From NCBI GenBank assembly GCA_002391185.1, contig DGRY01000092.1:13953-25970 (forward strand): a stretch of DNA of 12,018 bases. The letters are read 5' to 3'. The stretch is from Prevotella sp. UBA4376. GTDB lineage: Bacteria; Bacteroidota; Bacteroidia; Bacteroidales; Bacteroidaceae. A program made the translations under genes and the position numbers. Below the pieces are notes generated by a model. The model searched no databases, had not been told where the DNA came from, and saw nothing but the letters and a program-made list of their open reading frames with translations. Positions 6,436 to 12,018 of the stretch are shown here, one piece after another (the stretch's first letter is position 1; each line of letters starts with the position of its first letter).

Positions 6436-7623
6436 ATGAATAATTCAGTAACTCCTGTGTTGCTGCTCACAGGTTATTTAGGCAGCGGTAAGACAACTTT
6501 GGTAAACAGAATCCTTAAAAATGAGAAAGGAATAAAGTTTGCCGTTATAGTGAACGATATTGGTGAAGTGAACATTGATGCCGACCTTATAGAAGAAGGT
6601 GGTATCGTGGGACAGCAGGACGATTCATTGGTAGCTCTACAAAACGGCTGTATATGTTGCACACTCAAAATGGATCTTGTGCAACAGCTATCAGACATTG
6701 TTAATACTAAAAAATTCGATTACATAGTGATTGAGGCAAGCGGTATATGCGAACCAGCACCTATTGCACAGACTATCAGCGTGTATCCAACAATGTATCC
6801 AAACATGGCAGAAAAGGGCTATGCTAAGCTCGACTCTATTGTTACCGTGGTTGATGCTCTCCGCATTCGTGATGAGTTTGGCCTCGGTGAAGACCTACTT
6901 AAAAAAGATATTGGCGAAGAAGACCTTGCAAGTTTGGTCATACAGCAAATAGAGTTCTGCAACATTATTGTATTAAATAAGGTTGACGAGGTTAGTGCCG
7001 AAGAACTTGAGAAAGTGAAGCTCGTCATTCGCAAGATTCAGCCAAAGGCACAAATCATGGAATGTAACTATGGTGATATTGAACTGAGTAAGATTCTAAA
7101 CACCGATATGTTTGATTTTGACAAGGTGGCAACATCGGCTGCATGGATTGCAGCTATGGAAGAAGATGATGATGAGGAGGAACATGAACACGAAGAACAT
7201 GAGCATCATCACCACCACCATCACGGACTTGAAAACGAAGAAAGTGGTGAGGCTTTAGAGTATGGTATTGGCACATTCGTATATAAGGCTCGTCGCCCTC
7301 TTGACCTGAGTCTTTTTGATGAGTTTGTTGCCCGCAAATGGCCAAAGAGTGTTATACGATGCAAGGGTATCTGCTATTTCCAAGATGAGCGCGATACATG
7401 CTATGTGTTTGAACAAGCAGGCAAACAAATGAACATTCGCAACGCAGGACAATGGTATGCCACAATGCCAAAAGACGAACTTGAAGCATTTAAGCAGAAA
7501 AATCCTGGTTTGCAACGTGATTGGGATGACACATACGGCGACCGCATGCAAAAACTTGTGTTCATAGGCAAGGACATGGATCGAGACGAGATATGCAAAC
7601 AACTCGACGGATGCTTATGTTAA
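6436..7623 (+). CDS. CobW/COG0523-family metallochaperone GTPase with His-rich loop
   Basis: A 395-aa G3E GTPase of the CobW/YciC/ZigA type, proteins that use GTP hydrolysis to deliver metal, mainly zinc, to client enzymes in the cytoplasm. Walker A GYLGSGKT is at 13-20. The family metal site GCICC is at 71-75 (Cys72, 74, 75). The EASGICEP segment is at 100-107 and the guanine-specificity motif NKVD at 181-184. Residues 244-268 form an acidic, His-rich linker with ten His between 250 and 263, a probable metal-binding or sensing loop. The CobW C-terminal domain runs from about 278 to 395 and ends DGCLC. Length and motif order are typical of YciC-like members. It has its own promoter with an operator-like palindrome, which fits metal-regulated expression. 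The actual metal and client are not readable from the sequence; zinc is the likeliest. Confidence 0.93.
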   Translation: MNNSVTPVLLLTGYLGSGKTTLVNRILKNEKGIKFAVIVNDIGEVNIDADLIEEGGIVGQQDDSLVALQNGCICCTLKMDLVQQLSDIVNTKKFDYIVIEASGICEPAPIAQTISVYPTMYPNMAEKGYAKLDSIVTVVDALRIRDEFGLGEDLLKKDIGEEDLASLVIQQIEFCNIIVLNKVDEVSAEELEKVKLVIRKIQPKAQIMECNYGDIELSKILNTDMFDFDKVATSAAWIAAMEEDDDEEEHEHEEHEHHHHHHHGLENEESGEALEYGIGTFVYKARRPLDLSLFDEFVARKWPKSVIRCKGICYFQDERDTCYVFEQAGKQMNIRNAGQWYATMPKDELEAFKQKNPGLQRDWDDTYGDRMQKLVFIGKDMDRDEICKQLDGCLC

Positions 7624-7632
7624 GCATCCGTC
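7606..7632 (+). terminator. Perfect 12-bp hairpin spanning the stop codon of the GTPase gene
   Basis: GACGGATGCTTA (7606-7617) is the exact reverse complement of TAAGCATCCGTC (7621-7632), with a TGT loop at 7618-7620. The stem covers the last four or five codons, and the second arm begins with the TAA stop. No T-run follows (next bases ACCTTCG), so it may end the mRNA with help, block 3' exonucleases, or affect termination of translation. Confidence 0.6.
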
Positions 7633-7648
7633 ACCTTCGTAAGTGGAG

Positions 7649-7686
7649 AAAAAAAACGGCTGTCAACAAATAATTGCCGACAGCCG
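7649..7686 (-). terminator. Strong intrinsic terminator on the minus strand
   Basis: CGGCTGTC (7657-7664) and GACAGCCG (7679-7686) form a perfect 8-bp GC-rich stem with a 14-nt loop. On the minus strand the stem is followed at once by eight T (7656 to 7649). On the plus strand only a weak GTTTTC follows several bases later, so the orientation is clear. No annotated minus-strand gene lies upstream, which implies a transcript not otherwise accounted for. Confidence 0.8.
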
Positions 7687-7831
7687 AATCATGTTTTCTG
7701 CGGATAAATTATAAGATTCAACCAATATACTTAGATTCAATCACGAATCATCGTATGCAAATCAATCATTGTTGACTCAATAATGCTGAAATGATATTTA
7801 ATGGTTTAAATGTCGTTAACTACTTTTAACG
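7649..7831 (-). ncRNA. Candidate small RNA of about 183 nt, promoter to terminator
   Basis: On the minus strand an exact promoter (7867 to 7836) is followed after about 5 nt by a series of stem-loops and then an intrinsic terminator ending in eight T (7656 to 7649). Hairpins, in transcript order: CGTTAA-AAGTAG-TTAACG (7831 to 7814); ATTTAA-ACCA-TTAAAT (7811 to 7796); CATTATTG with CAACAATG, one mismatch (about 7784 to 7766); GATTC-GTGATT-GAATC (about 7750 to 7735); and the terminator (7686 to 7657). The only ORF inside worth mention is 10 codons long (7769 to 7737, MIDLHTMIRD) with no ribosome-binding signal. It lies between two plus-strand genes and is antisense to neither. I do not recognise the fold as 6S RNA, SRP RNA, tmRNA or a known riboswitch; a trans-acting sRNA or a leader-peptide RNA are the main options. 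Confidence 0.65.
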
Positions 7832-7835
7832 GCCA

Positions 7836-7867
7836 CAAAGGTATAGAATTATTTTGAATATCCCAAA
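7836..7867 (-). promoter_or_regulatory. Consensus Bacteroidota promoter of the candidate small RNA
   Basis: Minus strand: TTTG at 7867 to 7864, exactly 20 nt, then TACCTTTG at 7843 to 7836. Both boxes match the consensus perfectly, making this the best-matching promoter in the window. It points away from the plus-strand hydrolase gene, whose own promoter lies at 7903-7934. Confidence 0.75.
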
Positions 7868-7902
7868 TATATATGCAAAAAATTTTTAAACAATATGCCA
7901 TA

Positions 7903-7934
7903 TTGGTGTAAATAGAAAAAAAGTTATACCCTTG
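7903..7934 (+). promoter_or_regulatory. Promoter of the cytoplasmic hydrolase gene
   Basis: TTGG (7903-7906) and TACCCTTG (7927-7934) are 20 nt apart; each differs from consensus by one base. The box ends four bases before the ATG at 7939, so a transcript starting 4-6 nt after the box would have almost no leader. Confidence 0.55.
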
Positions 7935-7938
7935 CAAC

Positions 7939-8643
7939 ATGACAGATAAAATTCAATTACACTTGCCAAACGGAGAAGAGCGCGAATGCTCTATTAGCGC
8001 AGACGAAAATCCGCAAGCTATTCTTATTCAATTAGTTGAACGTAAAGAAGTGTCCCAACTTGAAGACGAGTTAGAGTTGATTCACAATGCATCAAAGAAA
8101 AAAATCATCATTGCCAACATAAAAATTATTGACTGGTGTAAAGAACTAATGCCATGGAACGACGAAGCTGTTGATAGACGACCAGAATCAGGTACTCTTG
8201 CAACAGGAATTCTCAATATGATTGAACTGCAGCTTATACCTACGCTGCACGCTAAATACGGCAAGCTGCCATGCATCATCGGTGGCTATTCGCTTGGTGC
8301 TCTCTTTTCGCTATGGGCAGCAACACAAAGCACTGTCTTCTACGGCGTAGCAGCAGCATCACCATCGGTGTGGATAAAAGACTGGATGAAGTTTGCTGCT
8401 GATAATCCAATAAAAGCACAGAAAGTGTATATGAGCCTTGGCGATAGTGAGCATCACACAAAAAACAAATACATAAAGCAGGTGGCAAACAACATAAGAG
8501 AATTCCACCAGATGCTTGTAAAACAGCTATCAAAAGACAACACCATTCTTGAATGGAATCAAGGAGGTCATTTTCAGGATTTTGCTCAACGCACAGCAAG
8601 AGCGTTTTCCTGGGTAACCTTCAACGCTCTCTTAAAGAAATAA
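7939..8643 (+). CDS. Cytoplasmic alpha/beta hydrolase (putative esterase)
   Basis: A 234-aa protein with no signal peptide or membrane segment, probably cytoplasmic. GGYSLGALFSLW puts the nucleophile at Ser118 in a G-x-S-x-G elbow. SPSVW at 141-145 is typical of the putative-esterase (Esterase D/Fes-like) branch. GDSEHH offers the acid at Asp169 and NQGGHFQD the base at His211, so the triad is complete. The first 60 residues, before the core, are rich in charged residues and lack a recognised domain. The ATG lies only four bases from its -7 box; no alternative start is better placed, and the next Met (residue 71) would remove part of the fold. Its last 58 bp overlap, on the opposite strand, the 3' end of the MATE gene. 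The substrate is unknown. Confidence 0.85.
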   Translation: MTDKIQLHLPNGEERECSISADENPQAILIQLVERKEVSQLEDELELIHNASKKKIIIANIKIIDWCKELMPWNDEAVDRRPESGTLATGILNMIELQLIPTLHAKYGKLPCIIGGYSLGALFSLWAATQSTVFYGVAAASPSVWIKDWMKFAADNPIKAQKVYMSLGDSEHHTKNKYIKQVANNIREFHQMLVKQLSKDNTILEWNQGGHFQDFAQRTARAFSWVTFNALLKK

Positions 8644-9944
8644 TAATATAATGCACCTGCTACTGAAAGCCCTATAGGAAAAGAACACCACACACCAAGG
8701 AGGCCACCTTTGAAAGTTATTCCAAAGAGATAAGCCAGTGGCAACGATGTGACAAAATACGACAAGAAAGCCACAAGAACCAAAGGCTTCACATTTGACA
8801 ACCCACGAAGTGAGTTGGAAAACACACATTGCAAACCATCAGGAATCTGATAAACTATCAACGGAATGATAACGGTGGCAACAATAGCTGACACCTCTGC
8901 TGAATCCGAGAACAACCACCCTATTTGGTTGCGCAAGAGAAATACTGGTACAGCTACTATAAAGGCAGTTATCATGCTTAGATGAAAACCAGCCCATGCT
9001 GTAGGCACAATTTTTTCATATTGTCGAGTGCCGTTAAACATGCTGATACGTATGCTAACTGCAGCTGCAATGGCATAATACACCTGGAAAAACAAATTAC
9101 TCACCGATAGCATAATTTGATGACCAGCAAGCTCGCTTGCACCTATCCATCCAACAATGATACTTGCCAATGACCATGCCCCCGACTCCATACCCATTTG
9201 CATAGCCAACGGCCAACAAATCCTATTTATACGTAACTGTGCAGCCTTTGTTATCTTTGCTTTGAGAAAAGCCTCTTTTATATGCGAATATCTACGAGTA
9301 AAGAAAAATACCGCTATTATAGTCACGCACATAAATATGCGTGAAAGAAGTGTTGCAACACCAGCACCCAAAAGGCCTAACTCTGGCATCCCGCAAGCAC
9401 CATAAATCAACAACCAATTACCGAATATATTGATCACGTTTCCGGAGAGAAGAATCCACATTGGCGTTCTGGTATCTGTGGTTCCATCAGCAGTTTGCTT
9501 AAATACGTTAAACCAACACACGAACGGGATAGAAAGCCAGTTAACAATATAATACGGACGCATAATAGGGATTATCTCCTTGGGCTGCCCCATTTTGTCA
9601 AGGAAGAAATAAAGCACACCATACACAAACGTAAGAAGTATGGCAACACCTGTATTGGAAAACAGAGCATTACGCAAGATATCACCTATTTCTCCAAAAT
9701 TATTTCTTCCATAACTGTTACCCACAAAAGGAGTAATACCATAAGAAAACCCCATAGCAACAAGTATTCCAAGCATAAATATCTGTCCCACGAAAGCTGC
9801 TGCCGCCAGCTCCGTAACAGAATGATGACCAATCATGATGGTGTCGGCAAAGCTAAGTATAATAGTACCTATCTGACCTACAACCATGGGTATGCCAAGA
9901 GAAATTATCGGTTTATATTGCGATTCGTATATCCTAAAATCCAT
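8586..9944 (-). CDS. MATE-family multidrug/cation antiporter
   Basis: A 452-aa inner-membrane protein with about 12 hydrophobic segments, the size usual for MATE exporters, which expel organic cations or drugs in exchange for Na+ or H+. TM1 is near 15-39, with the conserved Asp34 in ADTIMIG. The repeated MATE motifs appear as NIFGNWLLIYG near 172-182 and GLLGAGVATLLSR near 190-202. It resembles the NorM/DinF-like members common in Bacteroidota. The ATG at 9944 lies inside the last 40 bp of the symporter gene, so the two are probably transcribed together and translationally coupled; no separate promoter is visible. Its final 19 codons are antisense to the end of the convergent hydrolase gene. 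Which compounds it exports cannot be inferred. Confidence 0.92.
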   Translation of the reverse strand: MDFRIYESQYKPIISLGIPMVVGQIGTIILSFADTIMIGHHSVTELAAAAFVGQIFMLGILVAMGFSYGITPFVGNSYGRNNFGEIGDILRNALFSNTGVAILLTFVYGVLYFFLDKMGQPKEIIPIMRPYYIVNWLSIPFVCWFNVFKQTADGTTDTRTPMWILLSGNVINIFGNWLLIYGACGMPELGLLGAGVATLLSRIFMCVTIIAVFFFTRRYSHIKEAFLKAKITKAAQLRINRICWPLAMQMGMESGAWSLASIIVGWIGASELAGHQIMLSVSNLFFQVYYAIAAAVSIRISMFNGTRQYEKIVPTAWAGFHLSMITAFIVAVPVFLLRNQIGWLFSDSAEVSAIVATVIIPLIVYQIPDGLQCVFSNSLRGLSNVKPLVLVAFLSYFVTSLPLAYLFGITFKGGLLGVWCSFPIGLSVAGALYYYFFKRALKVTQENALAVR

Positions 9945-11338
9945 AATTCAGCAAAAGTAATAAAGCCGTTAAGCATCAGTAATTCATAACCAAAATTATA
10001 GTTCCATAATAGCTGTGCAGAGATATCAAGCACAAAACACAACACAGGAGAGGCAACACACACATAAGGCACAAACCTGTCGGGGGTATTCCGTTTGGTT
10101 AGAAGTCCATAGGCAAACAAGCCAAGCAGCGGACCGTAGGTGTAGCCACATAATATATATATGGCATCTATAATGCTGGTAGAATTTATAACCTTGAAAG
10201 CAAGGATAAACACCACAAACACTAATGCAACAGCAAAGTGAACTCTTTTCCTGAGCCGTTCGTCGTTCTCTCTGTTCATAATATCAACACAGAAACTTGT
10301 TGTTAGGGCAGTCATAGCCGAGTCGGCCGACGAGAATGACGCAGCCACAACACCAATTGTGAACAGCACAACAACAATGTTACCCAACTCGCCCGTAGCA
10401 GCAAACATACACAACAGGTCGTCGCTTTTCTCAGGAAGCGCCACTCCTTGCTGCCGGGCAAGCATCATGAGTAACACACCCAACGACAGAAAAAGCAGAT
10501 TTACAGGAACAAACGCAAATCCATAAGTGCACATGTCCTTTTGAGCATCTCTTAATGTTTTACATGTGAGATTCTTTTGCATCATATCCTGATCAAGCCC
10601 CGTCATTACCAATACAACAAAGATTCCACTAAGGAACTGTTTAAGAAAATGTTGTTTTGAACGCCAGTCACCAAACTCAAATATCCTGCTGTGACTGTCG
10701 GCACAAATAGCAGAAACAGCCTCAGAAGAATTCATCCCCAGAGTTTCTACCACATGATAGATTATCAACACAAGAGCCATGATCATACACAGAGTCTGAA
10801 AAGTATCGGTCCACACAAGTGTTTTTATGCCTCCTCTTCTGGTGTATAGCCATATTAGCATAACCATAACTACCACCGTGAGAACAAAGGGAACACCTAA
10901 TGGGGCAAGCACAAATGTGTGCAAGATGAAACACACAACATAAAACCTGACAGCAGCACCAATGGTTTTTGAAAGCAAAAAGAAAAATGCTCCAGTCTTG
11001 TAAGCCCTCTCCCCTATTCGCTGTCGAAGATAACTGTATATTGTTGTGAGATTAAGTCGATAATAAACAGGTAACAACACAAAGGCTATGAGGAAATAGC
11101 CTAAAATGAAACCTATACACATCTGTATATAAGTCATATCGGTTGCCATCACAAGTCCAGGCACCGACACAAACGTGATACCCGATATAGAAGCACCCAC
11201 CATACCAAAAGCCACCATATACCATGGAGAATTACGATTACCACGATAAAAAACATCATTGCTGGATCTGCGGGCAGTAAGTCGGCTTATCAAGAATAGG
11301 AAGCCGAAATAGGCCAATATAGTTATAAGAATTATCAT
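9905..11338 (-). CDS. Sodium:solute symporter (SSF family)
   Basis: A 477-aa inner-membrane protein of the SSF family, which couples solute uptake to Na+ entry. About 13 hydrophobic segments are present. GGIKTLVWTDTFQ near 169-181 is the family signature, and ASFSSADSAMTALTTSF near 333-349 contains the Ser/Thr residues expected at the Na2 sodium site. SSNDVFYRGNRNSPWY near 25-40 is the usual cytoplasmic loop after TM1. I place the start at the ATG at 11338. The frame stays open up to a GTG at 11368, but a perfect -7 box (11353 to 11346) lies between, so the upstream codons would be promoter DNA. The solute is unknown; Bacteroidota relatives are variously linked to sugars, sialic acid or amino acids. 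The MATE gene follows with a 40-bp overlap. Confidence 0.92.
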   Translation of the reverse strand: MIILITILAYFGFLFLISRLTARRSSNDVFYRGNRNSPWYMVAFGMVGASISGITFVSVPGLVMATDMTYIQMCIGFILGYFLIAFVLLPVYYRLNLTTIYSYLRQRIGERAYKTGAFFFLLSKTIGAAVRFYVVCFILHTFVLAPLGVPFVLTVVVMVMLIWLYTRRGGIKTLVWTDTFQTLCMIMALVLIIYHVVETLGMNSSEAVSAICADSHSRIFEFGDWRSKQHFLKQFLSGIFVVLVMTGLDQDMMQKNLTCKTLRDAQKDMCTYGFAFVPVNLLFLSLGVLLMMLARQQGVALPEKSDDLLCMFAATGELGNIVVVLFTIGVVAASFSSADSAMTALTTSFCVDIMNRENDERLRKRVHFAVALVFVVFILAFKVINSTSIIDAIYILCGYTYGPLLGLFAYGLLTKRNTPDRFVPYVCVASPVLCFVLDISAQLLWNYNFGYELLMLNGFITFAELWILGYTNRNINR

Positions 11339-11345
11339 AAGGCTG

Positions 11346-11353
11346 CAAAAATA
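11346..11353 (-). promoter_or_regulatory. -7 box of the symporter gene, decides its start
   Basis: TATTTTTG on the minus strand (11353 to 11346) matches TAnnTTTG exactly and stops 7 nt before the ATG at 11338. The -33 position 20 nt upstream reads TATT, a poor match. The leader would be only a few bases long. This rules out the upstream GTG at 11368. Confidence 0.6.
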
Positions 11354-11363
11354 CAAAAAAACT

Positions 11364-11388
11364 TGCACACGCTAATATGGTGTGTGCA
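11364..11388. promoter_or_regulatory. TGCACAC inverted repeat with T-tracts on both sides
   Basis: TGCACAC (11364-11370) pairs with GTGTGCA (11382-11388) over an 11-nt centre, and a third TGCACA lies at 11394-11399. Six T follow on the plus strand and seven T, after AG, on the minus strand, so in form it is a bidirectional terminator. It sits between divergent genes and one arm lies within the symporter promoter, so an operator reading is equally possible. Confidence 0.45.
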
Positions 11389-11435
11389 TTTTTTGCACAT
11401 TTACATCTAAAATTCGTTAATAAATACTTATACCT

Positions 11436-11467
11436 TTTCGCAATAACATTGTGTTTTTCTACCTTTG
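11436..11467 (+). promoter_or_regulatory. Promoter of the TPR/2-oxoacid oxidoreductase operon
   Basis: TTTC (11436-11439, followed by G), a 20-nt spacer and a perfect TACCTTTG (11460-11467). The ATG at 11477 follows nine bases later. A TTG at 11465 that opens the same reading frame lies inside the -7 box and cannot be the start. Confidence 0.7.
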
Positions 11468-11476
11468 TTCTTAACT

Positions 11477-11656
11477 ATGACAAGCGAAGAATGGTACCAA
11501 AGAGGTAACGACTATAGCAGGAAACAAGATTTCCAGAAAGCACTTCAATGCTATATGGAGGCAATAGCTCTTGATCCTGAAAGTCCAGCAGTAGAAGCCA
11601 AAGAGATGCTCGACAACATCTACAGCTTTTATTGCAGAGATATGTATAATCCATAA
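11477..11656 (+). CDS. Small TPR protein heading the oxidoreductase operon
   Basis: A 59-aa protein that is little more than one tetratricopeptide repeat. Residues about 5-34 (W6, G10, Y13, F19, A22, Y26, A29 and DP at 33-34) fit the TPR helix-turn-helix spacing, and residues 37-55 start a second helix pair that stops short. It is soluble, with no signal peptide. TPR units bind other proteins, so it may help assemble or stabilise the complex encoded after it. It shares a promoter with the ferredoxin-type subunit 80 bp downstream, and no terminator separates them. The start is fixed by the promoter box just upstream. Its function is inferred from position only. Confidence 0.8.
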   Translation: MTSEEWYQRGNDYSRKQDFQKALQCYMEAIALDPESPAVEAKEMLDNIYSFYCRDMYNP

Positions 11657-11736
11657 AAGCCTCTCACATAATATAAGGAAAGGCTAACATGCTTGAACCA
11701 AAACGAGAAAAAAAAATTAGTTTTAAAACCTAAAAT

Positions 11737-11973
11737 ATGGCAAGAATGAAAGGGGCTATCGTAGTGAACACTGACCGATGCAAGGGCTGTAGCCTATGTG
11801 TTGTGGCATGTCCTAAGCAGTGTATCTCGTTAGCCAACAAGAAAGTAAACGTACACGGATATCCCTATGTAGAACCAAACGCGCAAAGCGATGCATGCAC
11901 AGGCTGCACCTCGTGTGCTATTGTGTGTCCAGATGGTTGTATCACCGTTTACCGTAAAAAAGTAGAAGAATAA
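11737..11973 (+). CDS. 2[4Fe-4S] ferredoxin-type (delta) subunit of 2-oxoacid:ferredoxin oxidoreductase
   Basis: A 78-aa protein with two complete cluster motifs, CKGCSLCVVACP at about 15-26 and CTGCTSCAIVCP at about 54-65. Each is C-x2-C-x2-C-x3-C-P and binds one [4Fe-4S] cluster. The arrangement, the N-terminal MKGAIVVNTDRC and the small size match the delta subunit of KorABCD/VorABCD-type enzymes, which oxidatively decarboxylate 2-oxoacids (2-oxoglutarate or branched-chain 2-oxoacids) to acyl-CoA and pass electrons to ferredoxin. Such oxygen-sensitive enzymes indicate an anaerobe. The alpha-subunit gene begins 3 bp after the stop, confirming an operon. A 2-oxoglutarate (Kor) role rather than branched-chain (Vor) cannot be excluded. 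Confidence 0.93.
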   Translation: MARMKGAIVVNTDRCKGCSLCVVACPKQCISLANKKVNVHGYPYVEPNAQSDACTGCTSCAIVCPDGCITVYRKKVEE

Positions 11974-11976
11974 CCC

Positions 11977-12018
11977 ATGGATCAGGAAGTAAAATTGATG
12001 AAAGGCAACGAGGCTATT
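11977..12018 (+). CDS. vorB: 2-oxoacid:ferredoxin oxidoreductase alpha subunit, VorB/KorA type (5' end only)
   Basis: Only the first 14 codons are present, running off the window: MDQEVKLMKGNEAI. The block LMKGNEAI is the characteristic N-terminus of the subunit that carries the pyrimidine-binding half of the thiamine-diphosphate site, annotated VorB or KorA in Bacteroidota. The ATG is 3 bp after the ferredoxin-subunit stop. The symbol is the usual label for this family; substrate preference is unproven. Confidence 0.7.
   Translation, partial: MDQEVKLMKGNEAI

Noticed and set aside
9495..9989. Plus-strand ORF of 164 codons
   Set aside because: It lies wholly antisense to the MATE gene and the end of the symporter gene, is Lys/Arg/His/Ser-rich with no domain, and has no promoter.
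11339..11368. GTG-started N-terminal extension of the symporter
   Set aside because: A perfect -7 box (11346-11353) falls inside it, and the ATG at 11338 begins a normal first membrane segment.
11465..11476. TTG-started extension of the TPR protein
   Set aside because: The TTG overlaps the TACCTTTG promoter box and would lie upstream of the transcript start.
11689..11733. 14-codon ORF (MLEPKREKKISFKT) before the ferredoxin subunit
   Set aside because: Short, Lys-rich by virtue of an A-run, and without any supporting signal; most likely chance.

Overview
The window looks like chromosomal DNA of an anaerobic Bacteroidota, most likely Prevotella or a close relative. Proteins read as Bacteroidales-type versions of their families. 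Start codons lack Shine-Dalgarno sequences. Several starts sit just behind the Bacteroidota promoter signature (TAnnTTTG at -7, with TTTG or TTTC 20 nt upstream). Non-coding DNA is AT-rich and contains short-period degenerate repeats. I saw no tRNA, rRNA, CRISPR array or intact mobile element.

Layout. 1-1752: the 3' two thirds of uvrA (excision repair). 1753-1997: a gap with a hairpin and a ten-unit heptad array. 1998-3916: a two-gene unit with a 4-bp start/stop overlap, an exported alpha/beta hydrolase followed by a PlsC-like acyltransferase. 3917-4966: about 1 kb without an intact gene. It holds a frameshifted, truncated phage antirepressor (BRO-N) relic on the minus strand, a 25-bp inverted repeat, a perfect 20-bp AT palindrome, an octad array and a stem-loop cluster. 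4967-6301 (minus): an acidic cytoplasmic protein I do not recognise, diverging from 6436-7623 (plus), a COG0523/CobW-type metallochaperone GTPase with a His-rich loop. Their shared promoter region carries repeated CATTGTA half-sites.

7624-7938 lacks a long ORF. On the minus strand it contains a textbook Bacteroidota promoter, a series of hairpins and an intrinsic terminator, which together predict an unannotated RNA of about 183 nt. 7939-8643 (plus) is a second, cytoplasmic alpha/beta hydrolase whose 3' end overlaps by 58 bp the end of the convergent MATE efflux gene (8586-9944, minus). MATE is coupled by a 40-bp overlap to an upstream sodium:solute symporter (9905-11338, minus). From 11477 on the plus strand, a 59-aa TPR mini-protein, a 2[4Fe-4S] ferredoxin subunit and the first 14 codons of a VorB/KorA-type alpha subunit begin a 2-oxoacid:ferredoxin oxidoreductase operon, which fits fermentative, ferredoxin-based metabolism.

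The strongest candidates for something undescribed are the minus-strand RNA at 7649-7831, the half-site cluster before the metallochaperone gene, the period-7 and period-8 intergenic arrays, and the antirepressor relic.
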